64,000 nt of DNA from the NCBI RefSeq assembly GCF_020379485.1, contig NC_063442.1, positions 10,751,509-10,815,508 on the forward strand. Reading direction: 5' to 3'. The notes below the pieces were generated by a model. That model searched no databases, had not been told where the DNA came from, and saw nothing but the letters and a program-made list of their open reading frames with translations. How positions within the stretch are numbered: position 1 is the stretch's first letter; each line of letters starts with the position of its first letter. Below, one piece after another: positions 1 to 11,045 of the stretch. The stretch is from Brassica napus. Lineage: Eukaryota; Streptophyta; Magnoliopsida; Brassicales; Brassicaceae. The translations under genes and the position numbers were made by a program.

Positions 1-2459
1 ACTCCTAATGAATCAAGGTGAAGTATGGTCAATCCGGATTCATCTTCCTTGTCAGGAATGCAAACTATTATAAGGCTCCAATGGACACTGAGACATGGTA
101 TAAGAATCATGGTGAATACATAGATTAACTGAAATTTTATAAAAAACAGTCTAAAGATTTTGATTTTGTTTTCATCAAGTTGTAAAACTTACTCCTCATG
201 TATTGGTATAAATATATATGCCTTACGGAATAAATCAATACCCTTCCACCACCGCCTGAGCTTCAGAAAAGAGGCAGCCTTGTCATTTCCCTATTTTATT
301 GAAATGAAAAAGTCAATGATTTAAAAATGTAACAAGAGATTAAACTGTGGATCCTTCAAACAGAACACAGTGCACTAGACAACCATTGATCACCTTGTTT
401 GTAACAGCGTCACTGAGCTTCTTGTAGAAATAGGTGTTAAAGAAGTGACAATAGTTAGATACCTGCTGCTCCTGCAAGAACCTACCCAAAGAAAAAGGGA
501 CCGTGCAAACATTAACTTTTTTTGCATAAACTCGTTATACACTTATTATATGAAAAATGATTGCAAGTACAATACAAGTGACACCTGATGTAGAAATTCA
601 TGACTGGAGAGTTTAGAAATTCTTGAGGTGCAAGGCATTCAAGATCTTTAAGACAAACTTGAACAAAGTGTGGATCATCACTGGATCACCAGATGAAGTC
701 AAGAGAAGAATCATTATCGAGAGTGATGAAGTGAAGAGAAACATCATCGAGAGTTATGGTAAGTAAAGAATCAATCTTGAATTCATTAAAAAGAAAAAAG
801 AATCAATCTTGAGAAAAAATTACCTTGATGGGTAGCATATATCTTCCTGTAAGCTGCATGGTTCATCAAATACTAGATTATGTTAAAGCTGAAACTGAAA
901 CTTAATGAAGATAAACAGAGAAGGTTTACCCTTCAGGCAGTTCAACTGTTTGATCTGCCACCGTTGAAGGCTGAGGTTCTTCTTCGTCTATGTTAATCAC
1001 TGAATCATCTGCTTTCTACAGTTTTTTTTTTCAGAGAATGTTATCAGTAGGTTGGAAGCACAGACAAGTAGCAATGCTGGAGTATATTTCTTGAGGGCTA
1101 TAATTATTGCGCACAAAAATGCAATATATGATGCGAGCAGTAAGCAATAAATACCTTACGGCGCTTTGAACTCTGTGATGGATATTCTTCCCAAGACCAC
1201 TCCCTGCAAGAGAAAGAAGTTAAGAGGAATACACAACCATTGGAATCCAAGCATCAACACACACTAGTATCAAAAACCAGTTGGAAAAAGGAGAAAAGAA
1301 ACATACTTAGGAGTTTCATGTCCATTGGAGTCGTCATCATCATCATCAAGAAGGGAGTAAGTGCAAGACTCCTTGTACTTTTTCCTCCCATAAGATCCCT
1401 TGGATTTGTGATTCCCTGTCTGCTTTTCTTCCACTGCCTTTGACAAAATCCGCCATTCATTCTTCTGCCTTGTCACGATCTTTTTCTCAGCCTTGGGTTT
1501 CACACTTGCACACCCCAAATCTTCTAGTTCTTTACAAAACGCTTTCGTTGACTGAGTATTATCCGGCTGTTGAACACATATATCACAAAGTTGCATCATG
1601 AAGTAGCCATCAAAAACAGTGTAAATAGCATAATAGTGAAGAATCTCCATACTTTGGGTTTACTGAAAACAGCAGCAAATGTAGACCGTGAGACTTCTTT
1701 CGAGTCCGTATTCGTTTGTCTAGAGGCTTCTGTTGAAGCTGCATTCCCTCGCGTAAACACATCTGAACCTATGTGAAACCCAAACTGGGAGATCAATCCT
1801 CCAAAAACCATAAAGAATAAAACTTTGAGCTTCACTAGTGAGAAGGTAACAGTCCCAAGAAAGGGTCCTAATAGTTACTTGAGCTTAACCATCTCTAACA
1901 TTGTCTAAAGATGGAACAAGATACCTGAGGTACTCGCATGCATGAGCTTCGAACTTCTGTCCGCATCCTGCAAAAGTCAAAGACTCATATAACATAACCA
2001 TCTCTAACAATAAAAAGATAAAGTTTTGGCCAGACCCCAACATCGACAAGGATCCAAAAAAAAAAGACAAGACAAGAAAAAAGAAATCAAACTAGTTGTA
2101 GTGAGAATGCGAACCATATTGGAGCGATGTAAAACCCTGCGTTGCTTCTCGGCTTCGAGGCTAGCGATATTGAGACGGATCTTCTCACCATTGTCGGGTA
2201 GACCCGGACCTAATTTGACAAGGTGCGATTTGTTACGCTCCAGCAGCTCGTCTAGCGCGTGATCGGTTAGGTTTCGGTGGCAGTCCATCTGATCGCCGGG
2301 GAGAGGATTTTGGGTGTTGACAATCACCAACTCCGGTACTTGATGCTCTTTTCCGCCGCCGCCGGCGTCGTCTTCCAGCACCGAGTTCCAGTCAATCGTA
2401 AAAGCTTTCTTGTCTGAAGAATCCGACTCTTTTTCTACTTCATGCTTCCCCTTCGTCAT
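1..2459 (-). CDS. OTS1: OTS1/OTS2-type SUMO protease (ULP1c/ULP1d), 5' eleven exons, truncated by the window edge
   Basis: This is a cysteine protease of the C48/ULP1 family that removes SUMO from conjugates in the nucleus; OTS1/OTS2 act in salt and light signalling in Arabidopsis. Exons read on the minus strand, with GT-AG borders that keep one frame: 2459-2115, 1967-1925, 1768-1653, 1566-1307, 1203-1155, 1015-930, 853-824, 680-585, 481-394, 290-193 and 87 to the edge (about 432 residues). The ATG at 2459 is chosen because the related protein starts with the same MTK...HEVE pattern; an upstream ATG at 2498 is less likely. Visible hallmarks are the N-terminal GPGLPDNGEKIRLNIASLE block, an acidic DDDDDD run before GHETPK, the EWSWEE segment, DLECLAP, RRWWKGIDLF, the catalytic His in VHWSL and the catalytic Asp in LHLDSLG. 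The catalytic Cys exon lies beyond position 1. The symbol could be OTS2; paralogue assignment is uncertain. Confidence 0.9.
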
Positions 2460-2829
2460 TCCCAAACCGAGTTTTTTTTTTCTTTTATTTAATCGCACAT
2501 TGTCTTTGGTTCAGAATCTTCACTCAGTTTTCTTTTTCCGGCCTCTCACCATTCCCAAATAATTTTTTTTTCACTTTAAAAAAAAAAGTATTTGGCATTT
2601 TGACATTAGAGCAATTATTTCATGAAAATTTACATTTTAGATCATTTGTGTTACTTGGCATATTTTTACCAACAAACATGTCTGCAAAATTCCTATAATA
2701 TCCTTGAATAGCTTTAAGGTAACAAAAAAAAAAACTAACTAAATGATCTGCCACAGAAATGATCTGCCACCAAACCCAACCACACTCTTAAAGTAAGGCT
2801 AAGCAACTGTCTAGATTTTAAGTAGCTTA
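2460..2829 (-). promoter_or_regulatory. 5' flank of the OTS gene
   Basis: This is the upstream region and probable 5' UTR and promoter of the minus-strand OTS gene. A poly-T run (2471-2480) and AT-rich stretches are visible, but no clear TATA box. Diverged copies of 2432-2690 occur at 10741-11045 and 24936-25115, so the segment was duplicated with the start of the gene. Confidence 0.45.
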
Positions 2830-3902
2830 CTAAATTTTTCACCTGCACGAATGTGCGGGTTGATTTTTATTTTATAAATATATAACAGATACCATCGTAA
2901 AACTTTCAAAGATATAATTTACATTTTAGTGTTATATATTGTGTAAATCTATAATATTACTGGTTATGTTTCTTATTTGATATTATTAATGTATAATGAT
3001 TTATTTTATACATTTTACTTTATTATTAATTGTTATTATATATTAATATATTTTAGAGTTTGGTAAAATAAATTCATAGTATGAAATAAACAAATTGAGA
3101 ATCTCCTTTGTTTTTTTCTAATTTTTACAGACTGAGTACAACACATTTTAAAATTTTATTTAGTTACTATAGAACTGATATTTTCTTAGCATAATGTATA
3201 TTTTAATGTTATTTATTTTAGTATATTATGGGATTTTATAAGTAAATAGATTATAATAATACTATATTATTAATTATGAAATCAATCGCTGCATTAATTT
3301 AAAAATATTTTAGAATTTTATCAAGATTTTGTTAGATTTTTTTCAACATATTTTATTATAAGTAAAAATAAAATTTAAATTTACAGTTAAAATTTATTTA
3401 TTAATATCTATATAATTTATAAGATATTTTAGAAATAATATATATTAAATATATTAACTTAAATAATCAAATAGATGTAATTGATGAAATAGACCTAGTA
3501 TGAATTTTTATGGTATTTCTTTTAATAAAGAATACATAGAATATAATTATAAAATTTGAAAAATAGCATACACTTTTATTTTATTTTGTTTTATGATAAA
3601 ATCTTATTTAAATTAATGTATAATAGTATATATTATTAATTACGAAATTAATCAATGGTATTAATTTAAATAAAATATTTTAAATTTTTAGAAAGATTTG
3701 GTTAGATTTTTTTCTCAACATTTGTTATAACTAAACATAAAATTTAAATTTACAGTTAAAATTGATTTATTATTAATATTTTATATATTTAATAGATTAA
3801 TGTAAATAATTAAATAAATGTAATTAATGAAATTGATCTAATAAGACTAGTTTGACTTTTTTATGGTAGATAAAAATGGTACTTATCTTTTAATAGAGAA
3901 GA
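2830..3902 (-). mobile_element. Degenerate non-autonomous Helitron-like element
   Basis: The block is very AT-rich and has no coding potential. On the minus strand its 3' side ends in TTTAG followed by T, preceded by a short hairpin (CCTGCAC/GTGCGGG around 2842-2860). Its other end reads TC..TCTATTAAAAGATAAG after an A, which resembles Brassicaceae Helitron termini. Inside, a segment with the motif AATTTAAATTTACAGTTAAAAT occurs twice (around 3370 and 3740), so there is an imperfect internal duplication of about 370 bp. The terminal CTRR is degenerate, so the boundaries are approximate. Confidence 0.45.
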
Positions 3903-4723
3903 TTACGAGGGTTAATTTACATCTATCAACGAAATTAAACTAGACCAAAGTTGAAAGTTTTGAAAATCAGTTAAGGGTATATACACCCTTTCTTATTTCT
4001 TGGATAACAACATAGAGAATGCTGGTTCTGTACTAGCTAGTAGTAAGAATTCAGAGTCATGTAGAGAATTGAGAACACACATTTTTTCCCCGGCCGGAAC
4101 TTGACTAAGCAAAAACCACACCGCTACTTGAAGTATCGTAGCAGAAGACGAGACACATAATTTCGTCTTCATGAGGCTCCTCAATAAGGTTTAAGTAAAT
4201 CATGGGCGTCATCAACTACAAGGTAAAGTAAACAGAAAACAAAAATCGTCAGACACCAACCAAGTTTGGTTCCAGGAAGAAGACAATAGCTAAACACAAA
4301 CTAGTGTAGACGAATAAATAATTACCAACATATGACATGTTACTAGGGTTGAAGCAAAGTTTTAACCAATTTTCTTTTAAAAAGTATATATAAGGAGTTT
4401 TCGCAAGTTCAGCATCAGATAAATTGAGCAATGAGCATTGTTAGAATTCAAACTCCCATCCCATAACACATGCTTTTTTTTACTGTGTGCACAGCCATAG
4501 AGCCGACACTGGTGCCAACTCATTCTGGTGTAATCTATCTGTTTTATTATCCTGGTAAAGTTATTGTTGCTGTGAAAAATGTAAGCTGGGAATGAAGATG
4601 TTAGGAGATTCCTAATAGAATATCGGATCAAACCATGGAGATCAGATTAGGGAACTCCAAAAGTCTACCACCATCATAGTTATTACTAATGACTCCAGTC
4701 CAGCAACTGTGTAAACTAAGCTG

Positions 4724-4728
4724 AACGT
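4724..4728. repeat. Target-site duplication AACGT, left of the copia element
   Basis: AACGT precedes the LTR start and is repeated at 9446-9450. The uninterrupted paralogue near 28495-28505 reads through the equivalent position, which confirms the insertion point. Confidence 0.9.
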
Positions 4729-4985
4729 TGTAGCTTTGATTAACTCGAACCCTTTTGTATCAACTCAAAGATAAGAACACTCTTTATAAATCACTCTTAA
4801 GGAAACTCACTCAAAACCTTAAGCTCTCAAACTCATAAACTCTTAAGTTATATCACAAGCTGATATCTCCTTATATAACACTTTAATTATCCTAAACTCA
4901 TTAGGATAAACACAACACAATATTTCCTAAACTCATTAGGATAAACATAACTTGTGATCTAAGTAATCTTCAAGCTTATCCAACA
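4729..4985 (-). repeat. copia 3' LTR
   Basis: This 257-bp repeat has TG/CA ends. On the minus strand a TATA box (TTATATAAGG, about 4870-4879) follows two direct copies of a TATCCTAATGAGTTTAGGA motif in U3. The gag-pol stop codon (4978-4976) lies inside the LTR edge. Confidence 0.95.
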
Positions 4986-7900
4986 TTCTCCCCTTTAAGC
5001 TTGAAATTCTCCTTAATTCCAATATAGCTTCTCATTTCTTGGAATCTGATTTTTCCCAAGGCCTTAGTCAAGATATCAGCCTTTTGTTTATCACCTTGAA
5101 CATACTCAACTTCAATCTGTCCATTCTCAACACATTCTCTAATAAAGTGGTACCTCCTGTGTATATGCTTACTCTTCCCATGAAACACCGGATTTTTTGT
5201 TAAAGCAATGGCAGACTGATTGTCAATACGAATCACCACCTTCTCGCTTTCCTGGCCGGTTATCTCACTCAACAACTCTTGTAGCCATATGGCTTGACGT
5301 GCAGCCTCAGTTCCCGCCATGAATTCTGCTTCACAACTTGATAATGCCACTACTTCTTGCTTCTGAGAACACCAGGATATTGGACTATCATTGATGAAAA
5401 ACATATGACCAGTTATGCTCCTTCCATCATCCTGATCAACTATGTAGCTACTGTCACTGTATCCAATCAGTCTTGGTATCTTCGATGTAGACCGCTTGAA
5501 CATAAGTCCATACACAATGCTTCCTCGCAGATATCTCAATACCTGTTTCATAGCAACACCGTGTGACTCCCTTGGGCTCTGCATAAAACGACTGAGCACT
5601 CCAACGCTGTATGATAGATCAGGTCTTGTGTGTAGAAGATACCGCAAACACCCGATGTTCTTTCGATATATTGTTGCGTCAACCTCTCTCTCATTTTCTG
5701 CCTTTGATAGCTTCAAGCCTAGCTCCATTGGCGTTTGTATCGGATTACTTTTGATCATCCCCGCATTCTCTAAGATCTTAGACGCGTAGCTCCTTTGATT
5801 TAGAGTAATACCTTCTTCATGTTGACACACCTCTATCCCGAGATAGTATGATAATGTGCCTAAGTCACTCATCTCAAATTTGCTTGACATGTTTTCTTTG
5901 AACTCAACAATGTTTCTCTTGTTTGTTCCGGTGACGAACAAGTCATCGACGTATACTGCAACCACAAGTAGCTCTCCGTTCACAACTTTGCGGTATACTG
6001 ATGGTTCTTTAGCACACTTGACGAACTGAAGCTCATATAGAATCTGATTCAGCTTGTGGTTCCATGCTCTTGGGGCTTGTCTCAGCCCGTACAAAGCTTT
6101 GTTTAGTTTATATACCTTTCCTTCACTTCCTTTCTTCTCAAAGCCTTCTGGTTGCAAAACGTAGACAGTCTCCTTTAGCTCACCATGGAGGAATGCTGTT
6201 TTTACATCAAGATGATGCACTTCCCATCCATTTGCTGCAGCAAGACTTACCAGAAGACGTATGGTTTCGATCCTTGCCACTGGTGCGAACACTTCGTCGA
6301 AATCGATTCCATGGCGTTGCACATACCCCTTGGCAACAAGTCGAGCTTTGTGTTTACTGATACTCCCATCAGAGTTACGTTTTAGCTTGAACACCCACTT
6401 CAAACCAATAGGTTTAGCTCCATACGGTAAGTCTACTAAGACCCATGTTTTATTTTTTATGATGGAATCTATTTCTTCTTCGCAAGCCCTCGTCCAATAC
6501 CTTGATTCTTTTGCTTCTCCGAAGTTTCTAGGCTCATCATTGAGATACATCAACACTTCTTCTCCTAATTCTTCGGCTAGAAGGATGTAGTCATCAAGAT
6601 ACTTCGGTTTTGTTGTTTGTCTTTCGGACCTTCTGAGACTTTTAGGTTGTATGTCTGTTTCTTCTTCTTCAAGCTGCTCTGTTTCAGTCTCTTCTTTAAC
6701 TTCTTCAATCTCTCTTTGATCATCTCTACTCGTGTGTTCTGTTTCTTCCACCCTACTTAATCCATGGTTTCCAAATCTCCCAACTTGTATCTCAAAACTT
6801 TCGTTATTGCGTGTCTCAACACTTAGCTTGTTCCATTCCCAGCCTTTTGATTCATCAAACACAACATCTCTACTTACAACTACTCGCTTTGTGTGTGGAT
6901 CATACAGCCTGTATGCTTTGGACCCTGGTTCTGTTCCCAAGTGAACCAGCATTCGTGATCTATCGTCTAGTTTCTTCAGATGTATGCCTACTATTTTTGC
7001 ATATCCAATACAACCAAAGACTCGCAGGTGACTTACATTGGGTTTCTTTCCTCGAAATAACTCGTATGGTGTCTTATCATTTAGCGATCTTGTTGCTAAC
7101 CTGTTGAGCAAGTAAGTAACGTGACGTATAGTTTCTCCCCACAGGAAGCACGGTAGACTCATGTGCTTCATAATACTCCTTGCCATCTCCATCATTGTCC
7201 GGTTCCTACGCTCCACCACACCGTTTTGTTGTGGTGTGTATGGTGCGGTGAGTTGCCGTTTTATTTTTGCTCTATCACAGTAGGAGTTAAACTCTTGTGA
7301 TATGAATTCCCCTCCTCTATCAGTCCTCAAGGTTTGTATCTTCTGCTTTGTCTCTTGCTCAACAATGCTCCTTAGCGATTTAAATTTCTCAAACGCTTCT
7401 GATTTTTCCCTCAAAAGTGCTGTCCACATGTATCTACTGTGATCATCTATCACGACAAATATATATCTCTTGCCAGCTTGTGTGCTAGGTGTTATTGGTC
7501 CACACAAATCCCCATGGAGTAGCTCTAGTACCTTACTAGCTCGATATGATGTTGCTTGTGGGAAGGCTTGGCGGCTCTGTTTCCCAAGGAGACACGATCC
7601 ACATACTTCTTTCTCAATGTTAACAGTCGGTAAGCCAAAAACTAATTCCTTCCGTATCATACTTCGTATAGTCTCGTAGTTTACGTGTCCTAAACGGGCA
7701 TGCCACTTGCATGATTCGCTGCCTGCTGTGAGATAGAGACGTGATGTTGATTTTAGACCCATCTTTACTTTGTATAATCTGTTCTTTGATCTCATGGCTG
7801 TTACGAGTAGTTTGCCGTGTGGATCACGCATCGTGAGTGTCTCTCCTCTCATTCTTATATCACATCCTGCCTCAGTAGCTTGACCCAAGCTTATAATATT

Positions 7901-9163
7901 GCTTTTGAGGTCAGGAATAAAATAGACGTCTGTCATCTTTCGAGAATCTCCATTCATGTCAGTAAAAGAAACTGTACCTTTCCCTCTGATATCTATCCTG
8001 GAATCATCTCCAAATCGAACCTTTCCAGTAATTGTGGTGTCGAGTTTTGAGAAGTACCTTTGATCTCCGGTCATGTGGTTACTAGCTCCGTTGTCGAGGT
8101 ACCATGTGTTATCATCTCCACTGTTAGTCTCATATTTCTCTGGCACGAAATTTTTCTCGTTTAAAAACACAACTTCATGCATCATAAGCTCATCTGCCTC
8201 TTGTGTCTCGGTGTTGTCAGTTTCTTGAGCTTCTTGTAGTTTAAGTTTCAGCTCTGGACAGTTAGCAACGAAGTGACCTACTTTGTCACAACGGTAACAG
8301 GTGATGCGAGATGCGTCTCTTCCTGCGTATGAATCTCTTCCTCCATTATTGTAATCTCCTCTTCCTCCATTATTGTAATCTCCTCGTCCTCCATTATAAC
8401 GTCCTCGTCCTCTTCCTCTGTTATAACGACCACCACGACCTCTGTTTCTATAGTAGTCGCTGTTGTAATCACGATTTTGCTCATATCCTCGAGTAGGTTG
8501 ATCTTGTTGGGAACGGCTTTCTGTATTTGAGTACATTAGCTTTCCCTGATCTTCCTCCGTCTCTTCTTCTTCACAAATCCGTTCTTCATATGCTTTTAAA
8601 CGCCCCATTATGTCTTCAAAACTTGTAGTATTACGGTCAAGTACCTGCTCGAGAGAAGCAACAATTTGTATATACTTCTTTCGAGGAAGGCTACAAAGAA
8701 ATTTCTTGACAAGCTTTGTTTCTTCAATGGTGGAACCAAGAGCAGCCGATTTTGAGGCTAGCTCGGATAACTTCCCTCCGAAGTCATCAATACTCTCGCT
8801 ATCTTTCATCTTTAACCGCTCAAATTCTGTCATTAGGGTTTGTAATCTTGCCTCTCTTACTCGTTCTGCTCCGACATGACGAGTTTTAATTGCTTCCCAA
8901 ACCTGTTTAGCTGTTTCTAGTTCTCCTACTTGCAAGGTAAGATTCTCCGGTATTGATTGAAACAGCAAGGCCAGGGCCATATCATTCTTCTCGTTGTCAT
9001 TCATCTCAGTTTCTACGGCTTCCCAAACTTTGTGAACACGTAAAGTAATCTTCATCCTTAACGCCCACACAGTATAATTTGTTGCACTCAGCATTGGACA
9101 CTTAATAGATGACGGTCCTCCGCCTTCTTTCATCTTCCCGGTTATAGTAACGATATCACTCAT
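4976..9163 (-). CDS. copia gag-pol polyprotein
   Basis: The polyprotein is 1,395 residues from the ATG at 9163; an in-frame GTG at 9187 lies in the primer-binding site and is not a likely start. Domain order is typical of Ty1/copia: a Gag domain (UBN2-like), an RGG/RGRG-rich basic stretch, a CCHC knuckle ([14 protein letters not shown], about residue 290), protease with the active-site motif [10 protein letters not shown] (about 358), integrase with an HHCC zinc-binding region (about 490) and a DDE core, reverse transcriptase with YVDDLF (about 1073), and RNase H with SSCEAEF and DNQSAIAL near the end. No stop or frameshift is seen. It makes its own particle, cleaves itself, copies RNA to cDNA and integrates it. 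The end of the ORF overlaps the purine tract and the first bases of the 3' LTR. Confidence 0.96.
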   Translation of the reverse strand: MSDIVTITGKMKEGGGPSSIKCPMLSATNYTVWALRMKITLRVHKVWEAVETEMNDNEKNDMALALLFQSIPENLTLQVGELETAKQVWEAIKTRHVGAERVREARLQTLMTEFERLKMKDSESIDDFGGKLSELASKSAALGSTIEETKLVKKFLCSLPRKKYIQIVASLEQVLDRNTTSFEDIMGRLKAYEERICEEEETEEDQGKLMYSNTESRSQQDQPTRGYEQNRDYNSDYYRNRGRGGRYNRGRGRGRYNGGRGDYNNGGRGDYNNGGRDSYAGRDASRITCYRCDKVGHFVANCPELKLKLQEAQETDNTETQEADELMMHEVVFLNEKNFVPEKYETNSGDDNTWYLDNGASNHMTGDQRYFSKLDTTITGKVRFGDDSRIDIRGKGTVSFTDMNGDSRKMTDVYFIPDLKSNIISLGQATEAGCDIRMRGETLTMRDPHGKLLVTAMRSKNRLYKVKMGLKSTSRLYLTAGSESCKWHARLGHVNYETIRSMIRKELVFGLPTVNIEKEVCGSCLLGKQSRQAFPQATSYRASKVLELLHGDLCGPITPSTQAGKRYIFVVIDDHSRYMWTALLREKSEAFEKFKSLRSIVEQETKQKIQTLRTDRGGEFISQEFNSYCDRAKIKRQLTAPYTPQQNGVVERRNRTMMEMARSIMKHMSLPCFLWGETIRHVTYLLNRLATRSLNDKTPYELFRGKKPNVSHLRVFGCIGYAKIVGIHLKKLDDRSRMLVHLGTEPGSKAYRLYDPHTKRVVVSRDVVFDESKGWEWNKLSVETRNNESFEIQVGRFGNHGLSRVEETEHTSRDDQREIEEVKEETETEQLEEEETDIQPKSLRRSERQTTKPKYLDDYILLAEELGEEVLMYLNDEPRNFGEAKESRYWTRACEEEIDSIIKNKTWVLVDLPYGAKPIGLKWVFKLKRNSDGSISKHKARLVAKGYVQRHGIDFDEVFAPVARIETIRLLVSLAAANGWEVHHLDVKTAFLHGELKETVYVLQPEGFEKKGSEGKVYKLNKALYGLRQAPRAWNHKLNQILYELQFVKCAKEPSVYRKVVNGELLVVAVYVDDLFVTGTNKRNIVEFKENMSSKFEMSDLGTLSYYLGIEVCQHEEGITLNQRSYASKILENAGMIKSNPIQTPMELGLKLSKAENEREVDATIYRKNIGCLRYLLHTRPDLSYSVGVLSRFMQSPRESHGVAMKQVLRYLRGSIVYGLMFKRSTSKIPRLIGYSDSSYIVDQDDGRSITGHMFFINDSPISWCSQKQEVVALSSCEAEFMAGTEAARQAIWLQELLSEITGQESEKVVIRIDNQSAIALTKNPVFHGKSKHIHRRYHFIRECVENGQIEVEYVQGDKQKADILTKALGKIRFQEMRSYIGIKENFKLKGENVG

Positions 9164-9188
9164 GATTGATCGTAGCTCTGATACCACG
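9164..9188 (-). other. copia primer-binding site region
   Basis: On the minus strand the sequence next to the 5' LTR reads TGGTATCAGAGC, the standard complement to the 3' end of plant initiator Met tRNA used to prime minus-strand cDNA. Confidence 0.9.
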
Positions 9189-9445
9189 TGTAGCTTTGAT
9201 TAACTCGAACCCTTTTGTATCAACTCAAAGATAAGAACACTCTTTATAAATCACTCTTAAGGAAACTCACTCGAAACCTTAAGCTCTCAAACTCATAAAC
9301 TCTTAAGTTATATCACAAGCTGATATCTCCTTATATAACACTTTAATTATCCTAAACTCATTAGGATAAACACAACACAATATTTCCTAAACTCATTAGG
9401 ATAAACATAACTTGTGATCTAAGTAATCTTCAAGCTTATCCAACA
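9189..9445 (-). repeat. copia 5' LTR
   Basis: The 257-bp repeat is identical by eye to 4729-4985 except for one A/G difference (ACTCAAAACC against ACTCGAAACC). The TATA box is at about 9330-9339 on the minus strand. The target duplication AACGT follows at 9446-9450. Confidence 0.95.
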
Positions 9446-10333
9446 AACGTTCAGTAGGAAGCTGATTATGGAACCATCAAAGAAAACGTCTCTAGGAAAC
9501 AGAATCTTTTAGTGATTGAGATTGAATTAATTCTTCAAAAAGCAAAGACGTTTTTACTATCTAAATAAAATGTAAGATTAACTTACTTCTTTTGCGTAAG
9601 GAAATTGTTTGCGAAAAGAAAGCACAACAGCACCAGGTGAACAGGACAAGTGATCAGTTCACTGAGCTTGTATGTGTGGTCCATGATAGTCTTGTAGCCA
9701 TATTGGACTTGCAAATGCACGATTCCTCCAGTGATTACTTTATCTGTTCCCCAAAAAAAAGGTTTCATCAAGAAAGTTACTGAAAATCTAAACAAGAGTG
9801 ACAACTTGAATAAAAGTTAAGCAAATTATGAAAGGAATTAATCCGATACTTGTGGAAACGGTTATGTTAAAGCTTGCTTTGTACTGCTCCTCAAAAAGCT
9901 CCACACCAGTGACTTTGATTGGATAACTTTCAAAGCCTACAACAGTCAGTGATTAATGCCAGCTGTGAAGAGTACAAGATTCATAATAAACAAAAAGGAC
10001 ACACCGAATACATTGAGATATATAGAGTCAAATATACAGGAGAGACTGTGATAGATCCAGATTCAGTTGTTTGCCTTTAAATATGGGGCCAATCCTAAAA
10101 CCTTGAATTCCGAAACAAACCAATTATTTTTGTACTGTACAATCCTATTGACTTAGTTTCCATGAACCAGGTCAAAATGAGAGTGTTAAAAAGTTCTTTA
10201 AATAACGTAACAAGACATAGAACAATGTTATAAGGAGCAAACCGCAGTCGTCGAAAGGGATGGCCAACAAAGTAGGTAAGAAGAAAAGTGATAGGATCAG
10301 AAGAAACATAGGATGAACGAGAGAGATCGCCAT

Positions 10334-10740
10334 AGAATAGCACTCGAAGATCTTCAAACGATGAAACTAATTGTCTTTGGTTCCACAAACACGTAAGTCT
10401 GTAATACATATTGTTTAAGTGTGTCTCTGTCTACCCACATGCCACAAGCCACATGTCCTGCCTGATATGTTTAGTTAATACTTAATAGATTATAGTATTT
10501 TGCTATTTCAGCTACTGTGTCAGTTCAAAGTATTACAAGTTATATTTTAGTCTTCTACAAGCTATACGAGAGAATCGTGCGATATGATCACATGTTGTCT
10601 TGTCGTTTTCCAAACGAGATTGACAGTATGTATGTATCGGTTTAGAAAGCGGGCAAATCCGTTCTTCTTTGCCCGCCTAGCTCTGAGTAATTTTTTTTTG
10701 TAAAGTATAACTCGCAAACCCATGAAAACAGTACATCATA
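10334..10740 (-). promoter_or_regulatory. 5' flank of ML copy 1
   Basis: This is upstream sequence of the minus-strand ML gene. It is clearly similar to the flanks at 12908-13090 and 29391-29560 (shared CCACATGCCACA-like and CCTGCMTGATA-like blocks), so the promoter was duplicated with the gene. Confidence 0.5.
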
Positions 10741-11045
10741 CTTTGGCCATATCTTCTTCTACTTCATGTTCCTCTTCGTCATTCCCAAACCGAGTTTATT
10801 TTTTTTCTTTTTATTAATTGCACATTATCTTTTGTTCAGAATCTTCACTCAGTGTTTTTTTTTCAGAGTCTCACCATTCCCAAATATATATTTTTCTTCT
10901 CTTTTTTTTTTAAACCTTTTTGCAAGTTTTTGACATTTTCAGCAATTTTTTTTTTTTGAGAAAATTACATTTTTAATTTTCATGAACATTTTGGGTCAAT
11001 AGTGTTACTTAGCATATTTTTACCAACAAAGTTGTATACTAAATT
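10741..11045 (-). pseudogene. 5' scrap of the OTS gene with its upstream region
   Basis: On the minus strand this repeats the first codons of the OTS gene (ATGACGAAG at about 10785) plus its 5' flank, including the poly-T tract and a downstream TTACTTRGCATATTTTTACCAACAAA block. A missing base shifts the frame after about 6 codons and a stop follows at once. It is a leftover of a segmental duplication, not a gene. Confidence 0.75.

Larger units (their letters stand above)
4729..9445 (-). mobile_element. Complete Ty1/copia LTR retrotransposon
   Basis: The element is 4,717 bp, read on the minus strand, with 257-bp LTRs (4729-4985 and 9189-9445) that start TG and end CA and differ by eye at one base. 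On the minus strand the 5' LTR is followed by a TGGTATCAGAGC primer-binding site matching the initiator Met tRNA, and a purine tract (AAAGGGGAGAA) precedes the 3' LTR. One uninterrupted gag-pol ORF fills the interior. LTR identity and the open frame show a very recent insertion. It sits in the last intron of the ML gene, in the same orientation as the gene. Confidence 0.96.
4105..10333 (-). pseudogene. ML-domain (MD-2-related lipid recognition) gene, copy 1: frameshifted and split by a copia element
   Basis: Four exons on the minus strand match the intact paralogue at 28192-29390: 10333-10243 (signal peptide, ends in DDCG), 9936-9850, 9743-9587 and 4215-4105 (stop TAG). ML proteins are small secreted lipid-binding proteins with conserved cysteines. 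Splice sites are conserved. Exon 3 is 157 nt against 158 nt in the paralogue, because one T (A on the plus strand) is missing near 9640-9641 just after the CPV motif; translation then leaves the family frame and meets a stop at the exon edge. The intron between exons 3 and 4 holds a complete copia element (4729-9445). Exon 4 has also diverged in its first residues. A sequencing error could mimic the 1-nt deletion, but together these signs suggest a pseudogene. Confidence 0.82.

Noticed and set aside
1254..1460. Independent small genes within 1.2-2.1 kb
   Set aside because: These frames overlap exons and introns of the OTS gene; the spliced model explains the coding signal.
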